Shown: positions 26,010 through 36,514 of the stretch, piece by piece
How the letters are laid out: each line of letters starts with the position of its first letter
Position numbering within the stretch: the stretch's first letter is position 1
Source: Pseudomonas frederiksbergensis
Lineage (GTDB): Bacteria > Pseudomonadota > Gammaproteobacteria > Pseudomonadales > Pseudomonadaceae
NCBI RefSeq assembly: GCF_001874645.1
Contig: NZ_CP017886.1
Location: forward strand, 4,323,501 to 4,387,500
Direction of reading: 5' to 3'
Length of the DNA: 64,000 bases
Notes under the pieces: generated by a model
What the model saw: only the letters and a program-made list of their open reading frames with translations
Database searches by the model: none
What the model was told of the DNA's origin: nothing
Made by a program: the position numbers and the translations under genes

Positions 26010-26786
26010 ATGAAGAAACTCGTGCTTCTTGGCGCCCTGGCACTGTCTGTGCTGTCCCTGCCAACGTTCGCCGATGAAAAGCCTCTGAAAATTGGTATCG
26101 AGGCGGCTTACCCTCCGTTCGCGTCCAAGGCGCCGGACGGCAGCATCGTTGGCTTCGACTACGACATCGGCAACGCCCTGTGCGAAGAGATGAAGGTCAA
26201 ATGCGTTTGGGTCGAGCAAGAGTTCGACGGTCTGATCCCGGCACTCAAAGTGCGCAAGATCGACGCGATCCTGTCGTCCATGTCGATCACTGAAGATCGC
26301 AAGAAGTCCGTGGACTTCACCAACAAGTACTACAACACCCCGGCACGTCTGGTCATGAAGGCCGGTACACAGGTCAGCGACAACCTGGCCGAACTCAAGG
26401 GCAAGAAAATCGGCGTGCAACGCGGTTCGATCCACAACCGTTTCGCCGAAGAAGTCCTGAAACCGCTGGGTGCTGAAATCAAGCCTTACGGCTCGCAGAA
26501 CGAAATCTACCTGGACGTGGCTGCCGGTCGCCTCGATGGCACCGTGGCAGACGCTACCCTGCTGGATGACGGCTTCCTGAAAACCGACGCTGGCAAAGGC
26601 TTCGCCTTCGTTGGCCCAGCGTTCACCGACGAGAAGTACTTCGGTGACGGCATCGGCATCGCGGTCCGTAAAGGCGACAAGGCTGAGCTGGACAAGATCA
26701 ACGCAGCCATCGCGGCCATTCGTGAGAACGGCAAGTACAAGCAAATCCAGGACAAGTACTTCGCGTTCGATATTTACGGCAAGTAA
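26010..26786 (+). CDS. aotJ: Arginine/ornithine ABC transporter, periplasmic binding protein
   Basis: A 258-residue solute-binding protein of the HisJ/ArgT family. The signal peptide [21 protein letters not shown] is followed by [16 protein letters not shown]. The family signature [14 protein letters not shown], the binding-site region [20 protein letters not shown] and [17 protein letters not shown] are intact. It is nearly identical in motif content to P. aeruginosa AotJ, which binds arginine and ornithine. It is first in the aotJQMP-argR cluster and is separated from aotQ by an attenuator-like hairpin, which would let it be made in excess of the membrane components. Confidence 0.95.
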   Translation: MKKLVLLGALALSVLSLPTFADEKPLKIGIEAAYPPFASKAPDGSIVGFDYDIGNALCEEMKVKCVWVEQEFDGLIPALKVRKIDAILSSMSITEDRKKSVDFTNKYYNTPARLVMKAGTQVSDNLAELKGKKIGVQRGSIHNRFAEEVLKPLGAEIKPYGSQNEIYLDVAAGRLDGTVADATLLDDGFLKTDAGKGFAFVGPAFTDEKYFGDGIGIAVRKGDKAELDKINAAIAAIRENGKYKQIQDKYFAFDIYGK

Positions 26787-26806
26787 ATAGCTCGCACGTC
26801 CGTCCG

Positions 26807-26850
26807 AAATGGCGCAAGCAGCAGGATCTCTGAGGTTTGCGCCATTTTTT
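26807..26850 (+). terminator. Attenuator hairpin between aotJ and aotQ
   Basis: AAATGGCGCAA pairs perfectly with TTGCGCCATTT across a 19-base loop and is followed by TTT. Partial termination here would raise binding-protein levels relative to the permeases. Confidence 0.75.
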
Positions 26851-26876
26851 CATCCCAACTTTCGAGGACCTGAATC

Positions 26877-27566
26877 ATGTTGAAAGGCTACGGGGCTGTC
26901 ATCCTCGATGGCGCATGGCTGACGCTTCAGCTCGCCTTGTCGTCCATGGCCTTGGCCATTGTTCTGGGTCTGATCGGGGTCGCATTGCGCCTGTCGCCGG
27001 TACGCTGGCTGGCCTGGCTGGGCGATCTGTATTCCACGGTAATTCGCGGGATTCCCGATCTGGTACTGATCCTGCTGATTTTCTACGGCGGTCAGGACTT
27101 GCTCAACCGTGTTGCGCCATTGCTCGGTTATGACGACTACATCGACCTGAACCCGTTGGTCGCCGGTATCGGCACCCTGGGTTTCATCTTCGGTGCGTAC
27201 CTGTCGGAAACCTTCCGTGGAGCCTTCATGGCGATCCCGAAAGGCCAGGCAGAAGCCGGTGCGGCCTACGGCATGAGCAGTTTTAAGGTGTTTTTCCGGA
27301 TATTGGTGCCGCAGATGATTCGCCTGGCGATTCCGGGCTTTACCAATAACTGGCTGGTGTTGACCAAGGCGACTGCGCTGATTTCGGTGGTCGGTCTGCA
27401 AGACATGATGTTCAAGGCCAAGCAGGCGGCAGATGCCACCCGCGAGCCTTTCACCTTCTTCCTCGCTGTGGCGGCAATGTACCTGGTGATCACCAGTGTC
27501 TCGTTGCTGGCATTGCGTCACCTTGAGAAGCGCTACTCGGTAGGCGTAAGGGCGGCTGATCTATGA
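26877..27566 (+). CDS. aotQ: Arginine/ornithine ABC transporter permease AotQ
   Basis: A 229-residue inner-membrane permease of the HisQ type. It begins MLKGYGAVILDGAWLTLQLA and has about five membrane helices. The coupling-loop motif contacting the ATPase is GAAYGMSSFKVFFRILVPQM, matching the EAA-G-x9-I-x-LP consensus. It overlaps aotM by four bases (ATGATC at 27563), indicating translational coupling. Together with AotM it forms the membrane channel for arginine and ornithine. Confidence 0.93.
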   Translation: MLKGYGAVILDGAWLTLQLALSSMALAIVLGLIGVALRLSPVRWLAWLGDLYSTVIRGIPDLVLILLIFYGGQDLLNRVAPLLGYDDYIDLNPLVAGIGTLGFIFGAYLSETFRGAFMAIPKGQAEAGAAYGMSSFKVFFRILVPQMIRLAIPGFTNNWLVLTKATALISVVGLQDMMFKAKQAADATREPFTFFLAVAAMYLVITSVSLLALRHLEKRYSVGVRAADL

Positions 27567-28261
27567 TCTTCGACTACAACGTCATTTGGGAGGCCTTGCC
27601 GCTGTACTTCGGCGGCCTGGTGACCACCCTGAAACTGCTCGCACTGTCGTTGCTGTTCGGTTTGCTGGCCGCCTTGCCGTTGGGCTTGATGCGCGTCTCC
27701 AAGCAGCCGCTCGTCAACATGAGTGCCTGGCTCTTCACCTATGTGATCCGCGGCACACCGATGCTGGTGCAGCTGTTTTTGATCTACTACGGTCTGGCGC
27801 AGTTCGAAGCGGTACGTGAAAGCTTCCTCTGGCCGTGGCTGTCCAGCGCAACGTTCTGTGCGTGCCTGGCCTTCGCGATCAACACCAGCGCCTACACCGC
27901 TGAAATCATTGCCGGCAGCCTGCGGGCGACGCCGAACGGTGAAATCGAAGCGGCCAAGGCCATGGGCATGTCGCGCTTCAAAATGTACAAGCGCATCCTG
28001 CTGCCGTCGGCCTTGCGCCGGGCACTGCCGCAGTACAGCAACGAAGTGATCATGATGCTGCAGACCACCAGTCTGGCGTCCATCGTGACCCTGATCGACA
28101 TCACCGGTGCCGCGCGTACCGTGAACGCTCAGTACTACTTGCCGTTCGAGGCCTACATCACCGCAGGCGTGTTCTACCTGTGCATGACGTTCATTCTGGT
28201 GCGCCTGTTCAAGATGGCCGAGCACCGCTGGCTGGGCTACCTGGCCCCGCGTAAGCACTGA
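27563..28261 (+). CDS. aotM: Arginine/ornithine ABC transporter permease AotM
   Basis: A 232-residue HisM-type permease with about five membrane helices (FGGLVTTLKLLALSLLFGLL at the start). The ATPase-contact motif is EAAKAMGMSRFKMYKRILLP. Start ATG 27563 overlaps the aotQ stop. Only 37 bases separate it from aotP. In P. aeruginosa, aotO lies at this place; it is absent here. Confidence 0.93.
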   Translation: MIFDYNVIWEALPLYFGGLVTTLKLLALSLLFGLLAALPLGLMRVSKQPLVNMSAWLFTYVIRGTPMLVQLFLIYYGLAQFEAVRESFLWPWLSSATFCACLAFAINTSAYTAEIIAGSLRATPNGEIEAAKAMGMSRFKMYKRILLPSALRRALPQYSNEVIMMLQTTSLASIVTLIDITGAARTVNAQYYLPFEAYITAGVFYLCMTFILVRLFKMAEHRWLGYLAPRKH

Positions 28262-28298
28262 AAACCACTGACTGACTGTTTTTGTGAGAACCGACAGC

Positions 28299-29063
28299 AT
28301 GTACAAACTTGAAGTCCAAGACCTGCATAAACGCTACGGCAGTCACGAAGTGCTCAAGGGCGTGTCCCTGAAAGCGGCAGCCGGCGATGTGATCAGCATC
28401 ATCGGCTCCAGTGGCTCCGGCAAAAGTACCTTCCTGCGTTGCATCAACCTGCTTGAGCAACCGCACGCCGGCAAGATTCTGCTCAACAACGAAGAGCTGA
28501 AACTGGTGGCGAACAAGGACGGCGCGCTGAAAGCCGCCGACCCGAAACAACTGCAACGCATGCGTTCGCGCCTGTCGATGGTGTTCCAGCATTTCAATCT
28601 GTGGTCGCACATGACCGCGATGGAAAACATCATGGAAGCGCCGGTTCACGTACTTGGCATGTCCAAGGCCGAAGCCCGTGAAAAGGCCGAACTGTATCTG
28701 GCCAAGGTCGGCGTGTCCCATCGCAAGGACGCCTACCCTGGCCATATGTCCGGTGGTGAGCAGCAGCGTGTGGCGATTGCCCGCGCGTTGGCGATGGAAC
28801 CTGAGGTGATGCTGTTCGACGAACCAACGTCGGCACTCGACCCGGAGCTGGTGGGTGACGTGCTGAAAGTGATGCAGGCGCTGGCCCTGGAAGGTCGGAC
28901 CATGGTCGTGGTGACGCACGAAATGGGCTTTGCCCGTGAAGTGTCGAACCAGTTGGTGTTCCTGCACAAAGGCGTGGTTGAAGAAAGCGGCAACCCGCGT
29001 GAAGTGCTGGTCAATCCACAGTCCGAACGCCTGCAACAATTCCTCTCGGGTAGCCTGAAGTAA
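28299..29063 (+). CDS. aotP: Arginine/ornithine ABC transporter ATPase AotP
   Basis: A 254-residue ABC ATPase of the HisP/GlnQ class. Walker A is GSSGSGKST, the Q-loop lies in [12 protein letters not shown], the signature is [15 protein letters not shown], Walker B is [14 protein letters not shown], and the switch His is in [10 protein letters not shown]. The start is [14 protein letters not shown] at 28299; a GTG-type start a few codons upstream is less likely. It energises AotQM. The next gene is argR, 112 bases on. Confidence 0.95.
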   Translation: MYKLEVQDLHKRYGSHEVLKGVSLKAAAGDVISIIGSSGSGKSTFLRCINLLEQPHAGKILLNNEELKLVANKDGALKAADPKQLQRMRSRLSMVFQHFNLWSHMTAMENIMEAPVHVLGMSKAEAREKAELYLAKVGVSHRKDAYPGHMSGGEQQRVAIARALAMEPEVMLFDEPTSALDPELVGDVLKVMQALALEGRTMVVVTHEMGFAREVSNQLVFLHKGVVEESGNPREVLVNPQSERLQQFLSGSLK

Positions 29064-29078
29064 TCGCTGCCGTTACGC

Positions 29079-29127
29079 ACCAAATTAGGTCATGCTGCGC
29101 ACCGCGCGCCAGATGGTCTAATTTGGT
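29079..29127. promoter_or_regulatory. Long inverted repeat between aotP and argR
   Basis: ACCAAATTAG at 29079-29088 is inverted as CTAATTTGGT at 29118-29127 around a GC-rich 29-base loop. There is no T run, so it is not a normal terminator. It could be an mRNA processing or stability element, or a binding site in front of argR. Confidence 0.5.
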
Positions 29128-29175
29128 TGCAGCCGCCTTCGGCTTTAACACTGTTTTCGTTTCGGATTGCCCGCC

Positions 29176-30156
29176 ATGACTGCCCATCGAATTGGTTTCC
29201 TGATTTGGCCCAGCACTAAAGCCTTGACGCTGGCGCTGGCCGAGGAGGCCTTGCGTGTTGCTCAGCGGGTGCATCCGGAGGTTGTTTACGAGCTCTCGTT
29301 TCTGCAGGCCGAAACGCCTGCCGAAGGGGCCTGGCAATTGCCGGGTGAGCCGTGGACCGGCAAGCTCGAACACTTCCAGAAGCTGTTTCTGCTGGCGGAC
29401 GAGCCACCGACCGCTTTGGCGCCAGCGCTCAGTAGCGCGCTTAAGCAACTGGTGCGTGCAGGTTGTGTGATTGGCGGTCTGTCGGCGGGTGTTTATCCAC
29501 TGGCTCAGCTCGGTTTGCTCGATGGCTATCGTGCGGCGGTGCATTGGCGCTGGCAGGACGATTTCGCCGAACGCTTCCCCAAGGTCATCGCCACCAGCCA
29601 TCTGTTCGATTGGGATCGCGATCGCCTGACCGCGTGCGGCGGGATGTCGGTGCTCGATCTGTTGCTGGCGGTGCTGGCCCGTGATCACGGCGCTGAACTG
29701 GCCGGTGCGGTGTCCGAAGAGCTGGTGGTCGAACGCATTCGTGAGGGCGGTGAGCGTCAGCGCATTCCGTTGCAGAATCGCCTTGGCTCCAGCCATCCAA
29801 AGCTCACGCAAGCCGTGTTGCTGATGGAAGCCAACATCGAAGAGCCGCTGACCACCGACGAAATCGCCCAGCATGTGTGCGTGTCCCGTCGGCAGTTGGA
29901 GCGGATTTTCAAGCAGTACCTCAACCGCGTGCCGAGCCAGTACTACCTGGAACTGCGCCTGAACAAGGCCCGGCAAATGTTGATGCAAACCAGCAAGTCG
30001 ATCATCCAGATCGGCCTGTCGTGTGGCTTCTCCTCGGGGCCGCATTTTTCCAGCGCCTACCGCAACTTCTTCGGCGCCACGCCGCGGGAAGATCGCAACC
30101 AGCGGCGTAGCAGCAGTCCGTTCGAGTTGTCGTCGGTGCCGTCCGAGCGCGGCTGA
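29176..30156 (+). CDS. argR: Arginine-responsive AraC-family regulator ArgR
   Basis: A 326-residue regulator beginning MTAHRIGFLIWPSTKALTLA. Residues about 1-190 are a DJ-1/PfpI-like sensing domain. Two AraC helix-turn-helix motifs follow (DEIAQHVCVSRRQLERIFKQ and SIIQIGLSCGFSSGPHFSSA). In P. aeruginosa this protein activates the aot and aru operons and represses biosynthetic genes when arginine is present; its TGTCGC-N8-AA half-sites are visible here before aotJ and aruC. It ends one base short of the convergent LRR gene's stop, so no terminator separates them. Confidence 0.95.
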   Translation: MTAHRIGFLIWPSTKALTLALAEEALRVAQRVHPEVVYELSFLQAETPAEGAWQLPGEPWTGKLEHFQKLFLLADEPPTALAPALSSALKQLVRAGCVIGGLSAGVYPLAQLGLLDGYRAAVHWRWQDDFAERFPKVIATSHLFDWDRDRLTACGGMSVLDLLLAVLARDHGAELAGAVSEELVVERIREGGERQRIPLQNRLGSSHPKLTQAVLLMEANIEEPLTTDEIAQHVCVSRRQLERIFKQYLNRVPSQYYLELRLNKARQMLMQTSKSIIQIGLSCGFSSGPHFSSAYRNFFGATPREDRNQRRSSSPFELSSVPSERG

Positions 30157-30157
30157 T

Positions 30158-33100
30158 TTACTCGTCGATCTCGGAACCTTCCGAGGTGGAAATCTCCATT
30201 CCACCTCGATGGGTCACCTCTTCCACACCAAAGTCCACACGCGTGCGTTCGTAGTAGCTGATCAGCTGCAATAGACTTTCCTCTGAAAACGGGTTGCCTC
30301 TCAAGGAAATGCTCTCTGCAATGTCCACGGGCATTTCCATCAGGTCGCTGGGCGCTTCGGTAATCGCATTGGCGCTCAGGTCTGCCCAGTCCAGGTCGTT
30401 CAACTGAAATAGGCCGTGCGGTATTTCGCTGATGCCGGTGTCGTTAAGCCGCAGGGTCACCAGGTCTGGCATCTGCCGCAGGTCAAGTGTCTGTCCCAGA
30501 GGGTTGAGGCCCAGGTCGAGGTAGTCGAGCAGCTCCATTCCCGCCAGCGCGTTTACCGACTCCACCGACAGCGTAATTCGGCAGTTGGGAAGTGACAGTG
30601 AGTGCAGTTGACCCATCTTGAACACGGCGTCGGGAATGTTGCCGAGATGGCATTGGCGCACGCTGAGACTTTTCAGCTTCGGGAACGACTCCAGGAAACG
30701 CCCGATGCGTGTCACGCCGTTGGCGCTTCGCAGCTCTAGCGATGTGACATGGCTGAAGTCGGCGCGCAGGGCCGGCAGCTCTCCGCTTATCGGGAAATTG
30801 ATGACCAGTTCAAACGTTGGCTCAAGTGAATCATTGAACTCATCCAGTTCTGTTTCACGGCGCCAGCAGCGCTCCAGCGTTTGCACGAACTTGTCGCGGT
30901 TGACGTTCTCGACAAACAATTGATGTACATCGAACGGTTCGCCCGTCAGTGGGTGCCGAGGCGGCAGGTCGGCTGTCCATGTGGCGAGGTCACTGCTCAA
31001 CTGAGTGAGTTCCGCTTCCAGTTTGGCCAGCTCTGTTCTGCCGTCTGCCAATGTGCCGGGCAGCTCGTACACGAAGTCGCCCGCGTGTTCGATCTCCATG
31101 CCGGGGTACAGCGCAGTAACCCGCTGAATATCCGCCTCGGGTGCCGAAACACCCAGATCGTAAGAGGTCTCGAAGTAATGCTCTTTAATCAGTTCCCGCG
31201 CACCGTCGCTGAGCGGGTTGTTCGAAAGATGTACGCCGCGCTTTTCGCACACCGGGCTCTCGAACAGGCCGGGAGGCAACTCGCTGATGGTGTTGTTCAT
31301 CAGCAGAAGGGTATTGAGCCCGGTGTGTTGCAGGGCGCCGCCGGGGATTTCAGTCAGCCCGGTTTGGCTCAGGTCCAGATGAGCGAGTGTCGGCATTGAT
31401 TCGATGCCCGGCACACCTGCGAATGGATTTCGGTAGAGATCCAGCATCGCCAGTTTTTTCATCGAGGAGAGTTTTGACCAGGTAGCGGCGTCGAAATTGA
31501 TCGCGCAATCGCTGAGAATCAATATGTCCAGATCCCCCATTTGTCCTATGGCATCGGGAAGTGTGTTCAGGGAGAAACGGCGTAATTCCAGTCGGCGAAG
31601 CCCGGTGAATGACTGCAGGAAACCGTGGACACCTTGCGCCGAATGATAGCCTTCCAGCTTCAACTCCGAGACGTGGCTGAAGTCGGCCGTCAGTTGCGGA
31701 AGGTCTCCGGGGACAGGCTCTGCGAACCACAGCGTATAACCGTCGGTCCCCTCCGGCGCAGTGAAGTCCCGATCGGATTGCCGTCTCCAGCTGCGTTGGA
31801 TTTCCTGGGCCAGCAACCGACGATTGTGTCGTGCCGCTTGTTGTTCCATGTCACTCAGCGGGAGTCGGGTTTCGGGGTGAGCGGTGGGGGTATCGCTGAT
31901 CCAGCGATCCAGGTCCCAGTGCAGCCGATCGAGTTCACGGGCCAGGCGTGAAAGCTCCGAGCGAACGCCATTGGGGTGCTGTTGCAGGCGGGAGACGACG
32001 ATGTTCAGCTCTTCCTGGGTCAGGCTGGGGTAAACCTCGCGAACCCGATCGTCAAGCGTTGGCGTCTCATGATTGATGCGGCTGTAACCCTGCGTGCCAC
32101 CGGGCAGGCGCATGGTGGTCGGGTCGTAGAAGGTTTTTCGATGAGGGTTTTTTGCGAACAGCGTGCGCAGTTCCGGTTTGCCCGCCGCGCGCTCGGCAAT
32201 GCGCAGCTTGAGCACTTCGCTGTCTTTGCCAGAAAGGCCTGAATCGTTGCGCTCCGCCTCGGTCAACGTTTGTAGGAGGGCTTGGTAAAAGGTGTCAGGC
32301 TGATCGCTCATTTCATGGGCATGAAATGTGCCATTTTCCGCGTACACCAGTGTCCTGAGGGTTGGTGCGTCGGCCGGCCCAATGCTGTCTCGCAATGCAC
32401 CGGTCGGAGAATACTCCCTGACCTCAATGCGCAGTCGGGCGGGCCAGCCTGGCATCGACTCGAGACTGTGTAGCGCCAGTCGATAATAGTCAGGGCTGTC
32501 CATGCCTTCGAGATAAAACCCTTCATAGGCCCTGGCGACACGGACCGCTTCCATGGCCTTGACGGCCACGTCTTTCAGACGCCGAGGCACTTGCCCTCCG
32601 TTCAGTTGTATCCATTCGCTGCCGGAGGCGTTGCTCACCAGTTCTTGCGCGATGTCTGTTGGCAGGTTCTGCACAACACCTTGCAGCAGCTGGATGTTGC
32701 GATCATCGGTTTTTTCCAGTTCACGGTAGCGGGATTCGAACAGTGATAGACGCTGGTTCAGCGCTTGCTCGCGGTCGGGATGCTCGCCGTTGGTGTCGAT
32801 CAGTGCCTGGATATCACGGTCGATTTTGAAGCGCTTGATCGTGTCGGTCAGCAGTGAGGGTGGGCGCTGGTTTTCGACATGGATCTCGCGCAGCACGTTG
32901 TCGTGGAAGCCGCTGATTCGCAGGATCTGCTCGCGCTCGGCACTGCTGAATGACTCGACGCTGGGACCGAGGCGGCGCAGCACGGTTTCCCGATCCCAGG
33001 TCAAGGGTTGTTCGAGTATTGTCTGCCAGGCGCCATGGTGGTTGTGCCGCAGTGGCGGCTGCCAGGCGCCGGCCCGATTTGGGTGCTCAATCTGAAATCC

Positions 33101-34870
33101 CCCCGTCTCGCTATCCGGTTTGACGGCATAGAGCTTATCTTCAAGGCGCAGCAGCGCTTTGCCTTCATGCTGATACAGGCCGAGGTGATCGGGTGTGGCG
33201 GCTTTCGGCAAATCGACCGATTGCTCGTAAGGCGCGAGATCCGGCTTCCAGTAGCGGGTTTTGCCATCGACCGTTTCGACGGGTTTGAGCGGGGAGAACA
33301 GAGCCACCGCTTCGCGGGACATCAAACGGCTGAATGCTCCGGCCGCCAAAGCACCGCCCACCGCGAATGTCCCGAGTTGAACCACCGATTCTGCGAGGGT
33401 AATCACCTGTACGAGCGCTTCGGTTTGCAGGTCTTCGGCCCAGTCGACAATGCCTTCGAAGACTTCGTCGAGTACCTGGTACGCCATGTAGGCCAGCATC
33501 AACTCACCCAGAAACGGAACAAAAGGCAGGGCAACGAAGGATGCGATTTGAAGAATCGTGGTCGCGACTTTGCTGAAGGCGTCCCACTGCGCCCATCGCG
33601 CGGCTTGGTCGGCACTCGCGGTGGAGACGGCAAGGGTGCGCGCGTCGTTGAGGATCTTGTTCAATTGCTGCTGATAGAGATGAATCCACAGACCGGTTTT
33701 GACCGGGCTCACGGAAAACCGCAAATCGGGTTTGTCGACGGGGGTTTCTCGCCAGCAGGGCATCGGGTCGCCGTGCCTGTGCTCATGCCAGGTTACCGTG
33801 CTGAGGCGGCGGCTGAGGTCGGCAAAAAAATGTCCTCTTTCCTGATGATCGACGAACCGGCTGAAGAATGCCTGGTAAGCGGGCGAACGCAGTTTGCGGG
33901 TCAGCTCATTCATGAACGTCAGTGAGTCGGGATACTGTTTGAGCGGATGCTCCGGATCGTCGGGGACGTAGACGATGATCGGCGTTGGCTGCTGTAAACG
34001 CTCGAGTCTGGGAGCGAAAATCACGATACCGGTCAGCAGTGAAGACATCATCGATAGGTCATGGCAGTGCAAAAGTTGGCCGTCCAGCTGCATGCCCTCG
34101 CGGCCTTCCAGGATGCCGTGGATCGAATGGAACGCGTCGGCCGGCAGGTCTTTGCGGATGCGAGCCAGATGCAGGGCCGCTCGAAGGGCAGCTTTGTGTG
34201 TGCCGATGACGTTCGATTTCACCACCGCGCCGGCCACAGGACTGTTCAGCCCGAGGTTTTCTTTAAGGTAAGCCTCGTACTTGCCGCCGATATCCAGTTC
34301 CCGGCACAGCCGGGTGAAACGTTGAACAGGCAGCTGGCGTTTCAGCGCCGGCAACGTCTCAAACTGTCCGGTGGGTGAGGGCTCGGTGATAAATGTTGAG
34401 TCGGACTCGTAGGCATCCGTCCCTGTCTCCGAATCCTGAAAATTGTGCAGGGCTGCATCCAGTAACGATACCGTCCAGGTACGGGCGGCGCCGGATTTTA
34501 TCGGGAACCAAGGGACGTTCTGAGGAATGTACAGGCGCAAAAAGGTGGTCTTTACATCCAGTTCGAGGCCGAAGCGGGTTTTCAGGGCATCACTCAGGAG
34601 TGATTCGGCAAAGCCCCGGGCGTTTTGCAGTTTATCCAGCCTCGCCTCCAGGCGATTGCGCCGGGTCCAGTGTTCCTCGTTGGCCAGTTTCAGCGATTGC
34701 TGTTGCTGGCGGGTGGCCGTGGCGTGCCAGTGAGGACGTTGCAGCCGGGCACTTTTCAGGGCGCTGCGCGTCATGGGCGATGCTTTCAATAACCAGTCGG
34801 GCAGGTTGTTGAATGCCGGATGGAAATGCGCGTCCGGCTGAGCTGTCAGTTCGAGTTCATGTTGATTCAT
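30158..34870 (-). CDS. Giant LRR protein with dermonecrotic-toxin (DUF6543) domain
   Basis: A 1570-residue protein of the Pseudomonas 'dermonecrotic toxin domain' family. The N-terminal half (to about residue 900) has the DUF6543-type sequence, with a hydrophobic region near residues 430-530 (IASFVALPFVPFLGELMLAY and GTFAVGGALAAGAFSRLM) that may insert into membranes. The C-terminal third holds two leucine-rich-repeat modules, about residues 1060-1225 and 1345-1530, each with helical flanks of similar sequence (an internal duplication). Relatives often end in a NEL-type ubiquitin ligase; none is visible here. There is no signal peptide. It probably acts on eukaryotic hosts or competitors. It is embedded between argR and aruC. 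Confidence 0.8.
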   Translation of the reverse strand: MNQHELELTAQPDAHFHPAFNNLPDWLLKASPMTRSALKSARLQRPHWHATATRQQQQSLKLANEEHWTRRNRLEARLDKLQNARGFAESLLSDALKTRFGLELDVKTTFLRLYIPQNVPWFPIKSGAARTWTVSLLDAALHNFQDSETGTDAYESDSTFITEPSPTGQFETLPALKRQLPVQRFTRLCRELDIGGKYEAYLKENLGLNSPVAGAVVKSNVIGTHKAALRAALHLARIRKDLPADAFHSIHGILEGREGMQLDGQLLHCHDLSMMSSLLTGIVIFAPRLERLQQPTPIIVYVPDDPEHPLKQYPDSLTFMNELTRKLRSPAYQAFFSRFVDHQERGHFFADLSRRLSTVTWHEHRHGDPMPCWRETPVDKPDLRFSVSPVKTGLWIHLYQQQLNKILNDARTLAVSTASADQAARWAQWDAFSKVATTILQIASFVALPFVPFLGELMLAYMAYQVLDEVFEGIVDWAEDLQTEALVQVITLAESVVQLGTFAVGGALAAGAFSRLMSREAVALFSPLKPVETVDGKTRYWKPDLAPYEQSVDLPKAATPDHLGLYQHEGKALLRLEDKLYAVKPDSETGGFQIEHPNRAGAWQPPLRHNHHGAWQTILEQPLTWDRETVLRRLGPSVESFSSAEREQILRISGFHDNVLREIHVENQRPPSLLTDTIKRFKIDRDIQALIDTNGEHPDREQALNQRLSLFESRYRELEKTDDRNIQLLQGVVQNLPTDIAQELVSNASGSEWIQLNGGQVPRRLKDVAVKAMEAVRVARAYEGFYLEGMDSPDYYRLALHSLESMPGWPARLRIEVREYSPTGALRDSIGPADAPTLRTLVYAENGTFHAHEMSDQPDTFYQALLQTLTEAERNDSGLSGKDSEVLKLRIAERAAGKPELRTLFAKNPHRKTFYDPTTMRLPGGTQGYSRINHETPTLDDRVREVYPSLTQEELNIVVSRLQQHPNGVRSELSRLARELDRLHWDLDRWISDTPTAHPETRLPLSDMEQQAARHNRRLLAQEIQRSWRRQSDRDFTAPEGTDGYTLWFAEPVPGDLPQLTADFSHVSELKLEGYHSAQGVHGFLQSFTGLRRLELRRFSLNTLPDAIGQMGDLDILILSDCAINFDAATWSKLSSMKKLAMLDLYRNPFAGVPGIESMPTLAHLDLSQTGLTEIPGGALQHTGLNTLLLMNNTISELPPGLFESPVCEKRGVHLSNNPLSDGARELIKEHYFETSYDLGVSAPEADIQRVTALYPGMEIEHAGDFVYELPGTLADGRTELAKLEAELTQLSSDLATWTADLPPRHPLTGEPFDVHQLFVENVNRDKFVQTLERCWRRETELDEFNDSLEPTFELVINFPISGELPALRADFSHVTSLELRSANGVTRIGRFLESFPKLKSLSVRQCHLGNIPDAVFKMGQLHSLSLPNCRITLSVESVNALAGMELLDYLDLGLNPLGQTLDLRQMPDLVTLRLNDTGISEIPHGLFQLNDLDWADLSANAITEAPSDLMEMPVDIAESISLRGNPFSEESLLQLISYYERTRVDFGVEEVTHRGGMEISTSEGSEIDE

Positions 34871-35012
34871 TGCGCCAGTCCCTTAGCGTTTGGATTGAGC
34901 CCAAGGAAAACAGGCGACGAAGCACGGCGTGCGGTTCATATTTACCGCACTCTTCGACAGCCCCGCCTATAAACTGTGCCGCCGGTTTAAACTGCGCCTT
35001 TGCGACGCTATT

Positions 35013-36378
<1,366 letters not shown>

Positions 36379-36439
36379 TTCAGGCTGCGGTACCGCTCGG
36401 CGCCTATTCTTAGGGTTAGGCGTCGAGACCATTTTTCTG

Positions 36440-36464
36440 TGCCGGGCCTGCCCGGCATTTTTTT
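36440..36464 (+). terminator. Strong intrinsic terminator between aruC and aruF
   Basis: TGCCGGG-CCTG-CCCGGCA followed by seven T. It is a textbook rho-independent terminator, 50 bases before aruF. Confidence 0.85.
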
Positions 36465-36514
36465 CCCCGAGTCGGCGCCTTTCGTCGACCTGATGTTAAG
36501 TAAGGAGTGACACC

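Noticed and set aside
29079..29127. NtrC-type site (GCACCA...TGGTGC) before argR
   Set aside because: The right half does not match; only GCACCA is present.
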